A stretch of DNA of 8,842 bases. Source: an uncultured Faecalibacterium sp. (GTDB lineage: Bacteria; Bacillota; Clostridia; Oscillospirales; Ruminococcaceae). Both the position numbers and the translations under genes were made by a program. This document shows, one piece after another, positions 1 to 5,605 of this stretch. Each line of letters begins with the position of its first letter. Positions within the stretch are counted from its first letter, which is position 1. The notes beneath the pieces are model-generated. The model saw only the letters and a program-made list of their open reading frames with translations. It ran no database searches and was not told where the DNA came from. The stretch is from assembly GCA_934525735.1 (NCBI GenBank), contig CAKSZM010000073.1, positions 1 to 8,842 of the forward strand, in the 5' to 3' direction.

Positions 1-1137
1 ACCATGATCGGCGGCAAGGGCATCAACGACCCTGCTCTGGTGGAGACCCTGTGCTCCAACTCTGCTGATGCCATCGACTGGCTGGATGAGCACGGCATCA
101 CCCTGCACAGCGTTTCCAGCTTTGGCGGCGCATCCGTCAAGCGCATCCATCGCCCGGTGGACGCTGACGGCAAGACCGTTTCCGTTGGCTCTTACATGAT
201 CCCTCTGCTGCAGGAAAACTGCGAGAAGGCCGGTGTCCAGATCCTGCTGAACACCACTGCAAACGAGATCCTGACCGATGCCAACGGCGCTGCTGTGGGC
301 ATCAAGGCCACCGGCTCCACCGGTGAGACCGTGACCGTCAACGCCAAGGCTGTGGTTCTGACCACCGGCGGCTTCGGCGCAAATCTGGACATGGTCACCG
401 AGTACAAGCCCGAACTGAAGGGCTTTATGACCACCAATGCCGCCGGCGCTCAGGGTCAGGGCATTGAGATGGCAACCGCCATCGGCGCTGCTACCGTGGA
501 TATGGATCAGATCCAGATCCACCCCACCGTGGAAGCCAACACCGCTGCCCTGATCACCGAGGGTCTGCGCGGCGACGGCGCTGTGCTGATCAACGCCGAG
601 GGCAAGCGCTTCATCGATGAAGTGGGCACCCGCGACGTCGTCTCTGCTGCTGAAATCGCTCAGACCGGCAGCTACAGCTGGCTGGTGGTCGATCAGGCTA
701 TGGCCGATGCTTCCAGCGTCATCCAGGGCTACATCAAGAAGGGCTACACCGTTGAGGGTGCAACCTACGAAGAGCTGGCCAAGGCCATGGGCGTCGATGA
801 GGCTGCCTTTGCCGAGACCATGAACAACTGGAACGGCTATGTGGACGCCAAGAACGATCCCGACTTCGGCCGCACCAGCTTTGCAAACAAGCTGGATACC
901 GCTCCGTACTACGCCATCAAGGTCACCGCTGGTGTGCACCACACCATGGGCGGCCTGAAGATCAACACCAACACCGAGGTCCTCAAGGAGGACGGCTCTG
1001 TGATCCCCGGCCTGTTTGCAGCAGGCGAGGTCACCGGCGGTGTCCACGGCGCAAACCGTCTGGGCGGCAACGCTGTTGCTGACTTCGTGGTGTTCGGCCG
1101 TATCGTCGGTGCTGCTGCCAGCGATTACGCTGCATGA
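1..1137 (+). CDS. Fumarate reductase / flavocytochrome c-type FAD flavoprotein, C-terminal part (5' end outside window)
   Basis: Catalytic flavoprotein that reduces fumarate or a similar unsaturated carboxylate using FAD. The frame is open from base 1. The ATG at 4 is not the start: the residues around it (TMIGGKGINDPALV) match the interior of the family, and the N-terminal FAD-binding glycine motif lies upstream. Counting that Met as 1, the Shewanella Fcc3 active-site residues, as I recall their numbering, all appear with exactly the same spacing: H173 in QIHPT (His365), T185-E186 (Thr377-Glu378), R189 (Arg381), R210 in TRD, the proton donor (Arg402), H312 in VHHTMGG (His504) and R352 in GANRLGG (Arg544). 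The conserved histidine in QIHPT argues against urocanate reductase, which has Tyr there. The last FAD segment is GLFAAGEVTGGVHGANRLGG. All 17 visible lysines use AAG, which suggests high expression. The stop overlaps the next start (ATGA). Many relatives carry an N-terminal FMN-binding domain; whether this one does cannot be seen. The physiological substrate is uncertain. Confidence 0.93.
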   Translation, partial: TMIGGKGINDPALVETLCSNSADAIDWLDEHGITLHSVSSFGGASVKRIHRPVDADGKTVSVGSYMIPLLQENCEKAGVQILLNTTANEILTDANGAAVGIKATGSTGETVTVNAKAVVLTTGGFGANLDMVTEYKPELKGFMTTNAAGAQGQGIEMATAIGAATVDMDQIQIHPTVEANTAALITEGLRGDGAVLINAEGKRFIDEVGTRDVVSAAEIAQTGSYSWLVVDQAMADASSVIQGYIKKGYTVEGATYEELAKAMGVDEAAFAETMNNWNGYVDAKNDPDFGRTSFANKLDTAPYYAIKVTAGVHHTMGGLKINTNTEVLKEDGSVIPGLFAAGEVTGGVHGANRLGGNAVADFVVFGRIVGAAASDYAA

Positions 1138-1532
1138 GCATCCGCAGACAACCTGAAAAGGCTTCCGGCTCCAAAGGCCTGAAGCCGTGGGTGAAAAACG
1201 CGATCTTTGCACTGATCCTGTTGGCCGTGGCTGCGGCGCTGTACTTCGGCGTCCGCGCAGCGCACAGCGGCAAAGAGTCCGGTCTGGAGGCCATCGTCGA
1301 TTTCGGCGACGGCGTTACCGAGACTTTGCCGCTGGGCACAGACCACGATTATGTGTATGATGTGGGCAATTATGTTGTGCATCTGCAGATAAAGGACGGT
1401 GCCATCGCCTTTTTGGACAGTCAGTGCCCGGACCATGTGTGCGAGCAATTCGGCTGGCTGGACAAAGACGGCGCATGGGCGGCGTGCATCCCGGCAGGGG
1501 TGTATGTTGTCGTGGAAGAAACGGCAGAATAA
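1134..1532 (+). CDS. Membrane-anchored NusG domain II-containing protein (132 aa)
   Basis: Small protein of the NusG domain II family (formerly a DUF). These are single-domain extracytoplasmic proteins unrelated in function to the transcription factor NusG. Residues 1-21 are basic and cytoplasmic, residues 22-41 form one membrane helix (AIFALILLAVAAALYFGV), and residues 50-132 form the outside domain. The family hallmark is visible: DSQCPDHVCEQFGW followed by AACIPAGVYVVV, giving conserved Cys98, Cys103 and Cys118. The start ATG overlaps the stop of the flavoprotein gene (ATGA). No Shine-Dalgarno sequence precedes it, so translation probably depends on coupling to the upstream gene. In related Firmicutes, genes of this family often lie near FMN transferase (ApbE) or Rnf-like genes, which fits the flavoprotein neighbour. 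The exact role is unknown. Lysine codons are mixed (4 AAA of 7), unlike the upstream gene. Confidence 0.87.
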   Translation: MSIRRQPEKASGSKGLKPWVKNAIFALILLAVAAALYFGVRAAHSGKESGLEAIVDFGDGVTETLPLGTDHDYVYDVGNYVVHLQIKDGAIAFLDSQCPDHVCEQFGWLDKDGAWAACIPAGVYVVVEETAE

Positions 1533-1543
1533 GATTTTGTTTT

Positions 1544-1590
1544 GAGGGGCAGTGCTCCGGGAGACCGGGGCGCTGCTCTTTTTTGTTTTG
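1544..1590 (+). terminator. Rho-independent terminator after the flavoprotein/NusG-II unit
   Basis: A 14-bp stem (1547-1560 with 1565-1578, including G-U pairs) closes on a GAGA tetraloop and is followed by TTTTTT-G-TTTT. It begins 11 bases after the NusG-II stop codon, the expected place to end that transcript. Confidence 0.9.
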
Positions 1591-1673
1591 TACCCAGATG
1601 GAACCGGGATGAAAACGCCTGTGAAAGTTCGATAAAAGTTTGTCGGAAATGCGCTGAAATGAAATTTGGACGC

Positions 1674-1702
1674 TTGTGTATCCGGACAAAATGCGATACA
1701 CT
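1674..1702 (+). promoter_or_regulatory. Candidate promoter for the adaptor/ABC/SLH/ComF operon
   Basis: TTGTGT (1674-1679) and TACACT (1697-1702) are separated by 17 bp in a locally AT-richer stretch, after the upstream terminator and about 110 bases before the adaptor gene. The -10 matches consensus moderately and the -35 poorly. Other registers are possible, for example GATACA at 1695 preceded by TGC as an extended -10, or TTGGAC at 1666 (too far away). A promoter is needed somewhere in this 1591-1800 gap, so the region is more certain than the exact boxes. Confidence 0.4.
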
Positions 1703-1724
1703 AACCTTAAGACTCTTTTTTGCA

Positions 1725-1782
1725 CGCCGGACGCCCGGCGCTGACCGATAAAACCCCAGACCCGCGCCGGAAGAGACCGGCG
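1725..1782 (+). promoter_or_regulatory. Twin hairpins with identical stems in the operon leader
   Basis: Two hairpins share the same 6-bp stem. The first is CGCCGG (1725-1730), loop ACGC, CCGGCG (1735-1740). The second is CGCCGG (1765-1770), loop AAGAGA, CCGGCG (1777-1782). Because the arms are identical, the first left arm can also pair with the second right arm, giving mutually exclusive folds just upstream of the adaptor RBS. The same layout could be a repeated palindromic operator in DNA. In a GC-rich genome the stems could arise by chance; no known riboswitch class is recognised. The rest of the 282-bp gap 1533-1814 holds only the terminator, the candidate promoter and the RBS; no gene is seen there. 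Confidence 0.4.
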
Positions 1783-1814
1783 GATCTGCGGCAATACAGG
1801 AGGAAACAGCTGAC

Positions 1815-3614
1815 ATGAACTGGAAGAAAAACAAGGACACGGCTGCGCAGCCGGATGCCGGCACGGCCAAAACGGCCGGCGGCCCGGCAGGCTTTGTGAA
1901 GAAAAACTGGAAATGGCTGGTGCCGGTGGTGTGCATTGCGGCGCTGGGAGGCTGGTTTGTTCTGAAGCCGGGCAAGGCGCAGGACACCAATACGGATATC
2001 AATTATGTGCAGGTGTCGCCGTCCAAGCGGGACATTTCCAACACGCTCAGCGGTACGGGCACTCTGAACCCGGCCAACACTTATAATGTGAAATCCCTTG
2101 TTGCCGGAAAGGTGCTGAGCAGTACCATTGAAGAAGGCGACATCGTGGAAGAGGGCGATGTGCTTTACACGGTGGACTCCTCGGACGCAGCTACCAAGGT
2201 GGAGCAGGCATCCATCGCACTGCAGCAGGCCCAGCGCAGCTACGACAAAACCGCCGACCGCCAGAACGTCCGCGCTGAAGTGGCGGGCGTTGTCAGCAGT
2301 CTGAAGGTGGCCAAGGGCGACGAAGTGACCAGCGGGCAGGAGGTGGCTGTCATCCGCGACAGTTCCCGCATGACGCTGCAGCTGGAGTTCCCGGCAGCAG
2401 ACGCAGCAACCTTCTCGGTGGGGCAGAGCGCCGAGGTGACGCTGGACGGCACTTTTGAAACGCTGACCGGCACCGTGACCGCCGTGACCGGCACCGACGC
2501 CCTGAGCACCGGCAACCTGCTGACCCGCACCGTGACCATCGCAGTGCGCAATGCGGGCGGGCTGACCACGGCGCAGGCCGCAACGGCGACCATCAACGGT
2601 GTCAGCTGCATTGCCGCCAAAAACTTTGAATATCAGGCCGAGCGCACTCTGACGACCCTCGCGGCCGGCACGGTCACGGCCATCAATGTGAAAGAAGGCG
2701 GTGCGGTGAACAAGGACGACATCGTGCTGCAGATCAGCGGCGAGGACCTGACCGAAGCGGTGCAGTCCGCCGCCGAGAGCCTGCGCAGCGCTGAGCTGAA
2801 CATGGACAACCTGCAGGAAACCATGAACAACTACACCATCACCTCGCCCATCAGCGGCACGGTGATCGAGAAAAATGCCAAGACCGGCGATGCCCTTGCC
2901 ACCGGCGCAGACCTGTGCACGATCTACGACCTGAGCTATCTGGTCATGGTCATCAACGTGGACGAGCTGCAGGTCAGCAGCCTGTCGGTGGGGCAGAGCG
3001 TGCAGGTGACGGCGGATGCCGTGCCGGACAAGACCTACACCGGAACTGTGACCCGTGTGTCCATGAAGGGCAACTCCAGCGGCGGCACCACCACCTACCC
3101 GGTGACCGTCCGCATCGATGAGATCGACGGCCTGCGCCCCGGCATGAACGCTAATGCAGAGATCGTGGTGGCAGAGGCGAAGAATACGCTGTCGGTGCCA
3201 AACGCAGCCATCGTCCGCGGCGGCTATGTGCTGGTAACAGAGGACTCGCCCAGCGCCGTCAACGCAGATCCCAGTATGATTGCACCGGACGGCTACGTCT
3301 ATGTGCCGGTCAAGACCGGCGTCAGCGATGACAACTATACGCAGATCATCAGCGGTGTGACCGGCAACGACACTGTGGCATACGATTCTGCTTCGGTGAG
3401 CAGCGATACTTATTATGATGACGGCGGCTACGAATACATGACGGATGACACCGGCACCGATACGGCCGGCACCGCAGCACCGGCAGAAAACGGAAGCGCC
3501 GCCGACAATACGGAGGAAGCGCCCGCAGAGGAACCGGCAGAACCGGAAGCGGAACCCGATCCCGGCGACACTGCGGATCCGTCGGAAGCGGACGGCGTGG
3601 TCGTTATGGGCTGA
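1815..3614 (+). CDS. MacA/YknX-type membrane fusion (adaptor) protein with duplicated core
   Basis: Adaptor subunit of a MacAB/YknXYZ-like ABC export system, anchored in the cytoplasmic membrane and extending outside. AGGAGG at 1798-1803 supports this start. Residues 1-32 are basic and cytoplasmic; residues 33-51 form one membrane helix (KWLVPVVCIAALGGWFVL). Lipoyl half-motifs flank a very short helical hairpin twice: 95-120 and 154-180 around hairpin 125-150, then 282-307 and 342-370 around hairpin 311-339. Each unit is followed by a beta-barrel (about 185-264 and 375-455). The halves line up at a constant offset of 187-191 residues (LVAGKV/LAAGTV, SVGQS/SVGQS, TGTVT/TGTVT), so the core is a tandem duplication. 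The short hairpins suit a Gram-positive cell without TolC. A membrane-proximal beta region (456-525) is followed by an acidic Pro/Ala/Glu-rich tail (about 526-594). The family usually has 350-450 residues; the duplication and tail explain 599. The substrate is unknown. Confidence 0.9.
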   Translation: MNWKKNKDTAAQPDAGTAKTAGGPAGFVKKNWKWLVPVVCIAALGGWFVLKPGKAQDTNTDINYVQVSPSKRDISNTLSGTGTLNPANTYNVKSLVAGKVLSSTIEEGDIVEEGDVLYTVDSSDAATKVEQASIALQQAQRSYDKTADRQNVRAEVAGVVSSLKVAKGDEVTSGQEVAVIRDSSRMTLQLEFPAADAATFSVGQSAEVTLDGTFETLTGTVTAVTGTDALSTGNLLTRTVTIAVRNAGGLTTAQAATATINGVSCIAAKNFEYQAERTLTTLAAGTVTAINVKEGGAVNKDDIVLQISGEDLTEAVQSAAESLRSAELNMDNLQETMNNYTITSPISGTVIEKNAKTGDALATGADLCTIYDLSYLVMVINVDELQVSSLSVGQSVQVTADAVPDKTYTGTVTRVSMKGNSSGGTTTYPVTVRIDEIDGLRPGMNANAEIVVAEAKNTLSVPNAAIVRGGYVLVTEDSPSAVNADPSMIAPDGYVYVPVKTGVSDDNYTQIISGVTGNDTVAYDSASVSSDTYYDDGGYEYMTDDTGTDTAGTAAPAENGSAADNTEEAPAEEPAEPEAEPDPGDTADPSEADGVVVMG

Positions 3615-3628
3615 CACAGGAGGAATGC

Positions 3629-4378
3629 ATGAGCGCTCTGATCGAGTTTGATGAGGTATGCAAATACTACCAGATGGGCGATACCACGGTAAAGGCTGCA
3701 GACCACATCACGATGAAAATCGAAAAAGGCGAGTTCGTGGCCATCGTGGGCCAGTCCGGTTCCGGTAAATCCACCTGCATGAACATTATCGGCTGTCTGG
3801 ATGTGCCGACCCACGGCACCTACCGCCTGAACGGAAAAGACGTGGGCAAGATGAGCCGCAACGAGCTGGCAGCGATCCGAAACGAGATGCTGGGGTTCAT
3901 CTTTCAGCAGTACAACCTTCTGCCGAAGCTCAACCTGATGGAAAATGTGGAGGTCCCGCTGGTCTACGCGGGCATTCCCCGCGCTGAGCGCCACGCCCGG
4001 GCAAGGGAAGTGCTGGAACAGGTGGGTCTGGGCGATAAGCTCAAAAACAAACCGAACCAGCTTTCCGGCGGCCAGCAGCAGCGCGTTTCCATCGCGCGGG
4101 CGCTGGTGCGCAACCCGGCGGTCATTCTGGCCGATGAGCCGACCGGCGCTCTGGACAGCCACACCGGCCGCGAGGTGCTGGGCATGCTGCAGCAGATGCA
4201 CGAGCAGGGGCACACCGTGGTGCTCATCACCCACGACAATTCCATCGCGGTGCAGGCAGACCGCATCATCCGGCTGGAGGACGGCCGGGTGGTCTACGAC
4301 GGCGACTCTCGTGCACCGGAGGCGGTCGTCCAGCCCACAATGCTGCCGGAAATGCCGGATGAGGAGGAAAAGGCATGA
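3629..4378 (+). CDS. MacB/LolD/YknY-type ABC transporter ATP-binding protein (249 aa)
   Basis: Cytoplasmic ATPase that drives the adaptor-permease complex encoded on either side. Every nucleotide-binding motif is intact: Walker [10 protein letters not shown] (41-49), Q-loop FQQYNLLP (92-99), signature LSGGQQQR (145-152), Walker B VILADE (165-170) with catalytic Glu170, D-loop GALD (173-176) and H-loop His202. The length and the motif spelling fit the MacB/LolD/SalX family of type VII (mechanotransmission) ABC systems rather than a nutrient importer. AGGAGG (3618-3623) precedes the ATG by 5 bases, and the gap from the adaptor stop is only 14 bp. The C-terminal extension (about 225-249) is acidic, and its codons include the RBS of the permease gene. 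The stop overlaps the permease start (ATGA). This protein should be inactive without the permease. Confidence 0.95.
   Translation: MSALIEFDEVCKYYQMGDTTVKAADHITMKIEKGEFVAIVGQSGSGKSTCMNIIGCLDVPTHGTYRLNGKDVGKMSRNELAAIRNEMLGFIFQQYNLLPKLNLMENVEVPLVYAGIPRAERHARAREVLEQVGLGDKLKNKPNQLSGGQQQRVSIARALVRNPAVILADEPTGALDSHTGREVLGMLQQMHEQGHTVVLITHDNSIAVQADRIIRLEDGRVVYDGDSRAPEAVVQPTMLPEMPDEEEKA
4361..4367 (+). promoter_or_regulatory. RBS of the permease gene embedded in the ATPase coding region
   Basis: GAGGAGG lies 7 bases before the permease ATG at 4375, inside the codons for the ATPase C-terminus (DEEEKA). It fixes the permease start and, with the ATGA overlap, suggests tightly matched ATPase and permease synthesis. 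Confidence 0.8.
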
Positions 4379-5580
4379 TCATTGAAACCTTCCGTCAGGC
4401 GATCCAGAATGTCTGGAGCAACAAGCTGCGCACCTTTCTGACCATGCTGGGCATTATCATCGGCGTGATGGCGGTCATCGTCATCGTGGGTCTGGGCAAC
4501 GGCATGACCCAGAGCATGCGCGACAGCTTCTCGGCTCTGGGCACGAACACCCTTTCCATTCAGGTGTGGGGCCACGGTTCCCGCACGGTCCCGGTGGAAG
4601 AAATATACAAGCTGCCGCAGGAATTTCCGGACCTTCTGCAGTCGGTCTCTCCGCAGATCGATTACAGCGGGTCGGGCAGCCTGAAAATCGGCACTACCAC
4701 CTACCGCTGGTCCACCGTCAGCGGCGTGGACGAAAATTATACCGGCATCAAGAACTACACCGTTGCACAGGGCCGCGGCCTGCAGTACATGGATATCAAG
4801 GACAACAAGCAGGTCTGCGTCATCGGCGACTACCTGAACCGTGTGGGCTACGGCGGCAACGGTCTGGGCCAGACGCTGAAGATCGGTGCCGACAAGTTCC
4901 GCATCGTGGGTGTGCTGGCCCCCAAGGTCAGCAACGCCGAGATGCAGCAGGGATCCGATGACGACTGCGTGTACCTGCCTTATACGACGGTGATGCGTCT
5001 GACCAGCCAAAGCTCAGTGAGCAACTATACGGCTATTATGAAGGACGAGAGCCGGGCGGACGAAGCCAAAACGGCTGTGGAAAACCGTCTGATGGAGCTT
5101 TTGGGCACGAAGGACGGCTACTATGTCTACAGCGCCAGCGAGTGGCTGGAAGAGATGAACAATATGATCAACATGGTCATCGTGGTGCTGACCGGCATCG
5201 CCAGTATATCGCTGCTGGTGGGCGGCATCGGCATCATGAACATCATGCTGGTGTCCGTTACTGAGCGCACCCGCGAGATCGGTATCCGCAAGGCGCTGGG
5301 CGCAAAGGAACGAACCATCCTGTCGCAGTTCGTGGTGGAGGCTGCCACCACCTCCGCGCTGGGCGGCGTGCTGGGCATCGCGCTGGGCTATGCGGTGAGC
5401 ATGGCGGCCAATAAGCTTTTGCCTATGTTCACCAGCGGCACGGACATCACGGTCAGCCCGTCCTTCAACTCCATCGCTGTGGCGTTTGGCATCTCGGTGG
5501 GCATCGGCGTGCTGTTCGGCTATCTGCCAGCAAAACGCGCGGCCCGGCTCAACCCCATCGAAGCACTGCGTTACGATTAA
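4375..5580 (+). CDS. MacB/YknZ-type ABC transporter permease with FtsX domain (401 aa)
   Basis: Membrane subunit of the exporter. The order matches the family: an N-terminal amphipathic stretch (IETFRQAIQNVWSNKLRTFL), TM1 at about 21-40 (MLGIIIGVMAVIVIVGLGNG), an extracytoplasmic MacB periplasmic-core domain (about 45-255), then an FtsX domain with TM2 (about 265-293), TM3 (about 322-345) and TM4 (about 365-383). Family signatures are present: SVTERTREIGIRKALGA after TM2, which couples to the ATPase, and PAKRAARLNPIEALRYD at the end. In well-studied members this four-helix architecture does not form a pore for the substrate but transmits ATP-driven motion to the outside domain and adaptor. 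Its size matches Gram-positive YknZ relatives, which lack the fused ATPase of E. coli MacB. Substrate candidates are peptides, lipids, lipoproteins or envelope-active antibiotics; nothing here decides among them. Confidence 0.95.
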   Translation: MIIETFRQAIQNVWSNKLRTFLTMLGIIIGVMAVIVIVGLGNGMTQSMRDSFSALGTNTLSIQVWGHGSRTVPVEEIYKLPQEFPDLLQSVSPQIDYSGSGSLKIGTTTYRWSTVSGVDENYTGIKNYTVAQGRGLQYMDIKDNKQVCVIGDYLNRVGYGGNGLGQTLKIGADKFRIVGVLAPKVSNAEMQQGSDDDCVYLPYTTVMRLTSQSSVSNYTAIMKDESRADEAKTAVENRLMELLGTKDGYYVYSASEWLEEMNNMINMVIVVLTGIASISLLVGGIGIMNIMLVSVTERTREIGIRKALGAKERTILSQFVVEAATTSALGGVLGIALGYAVSMAANKLLPMFTSGTDITVSPSFNSIAVAFGISVGIGVLFGYLPAKRAARLNPIEALRYD

Positions 5581-5589
5581 CAACCGGAA

Positions 5590-5596
5590 AGAGAGG
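5590..5596 (+). promoter_or_regulatory. RBS that fixes the start of the SLH protein gene
   Basis: AGAGAGG lies 9 bases before the ATG at 5606. An earlier in-frame ATG at 5486 lies inside the permease gene and would place 40 non-signal residues ahead of a perfect signal peptide, so 5606 is the start. GAGG (5593-5596) can pair with CCTC (5600-5603), a small hairpin that could partly mask this site. Confidence 0.7.
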
Positions 5597-5605
5597 AACC
5601 CTCCT

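Noticed and set aside
1542..1751. Short + strand ORFs between the NusG-II gene and the adaptor gene
   Set aside because: They run through the terminator hairpin, lack an RBS and give Cys/Arg-rich translations with no family resemblance.
1707..3617. Long minus-strand open frame (636 codons) opposite the adaptor gene
   Set aside because: Composition is His/Arg/Gly-rich antisense noise of a GC-rich gene, with no domain. The + strand adaptor has clear family motifs and an RBS.
5486..5605. Forty-codon N-terminal extension of the SLH protein from the ATG at 5486
   Set aside because: It lies within the permease gene in another frame, and the ATG at 5606 has an RBS and begins a perfect signal peptide.
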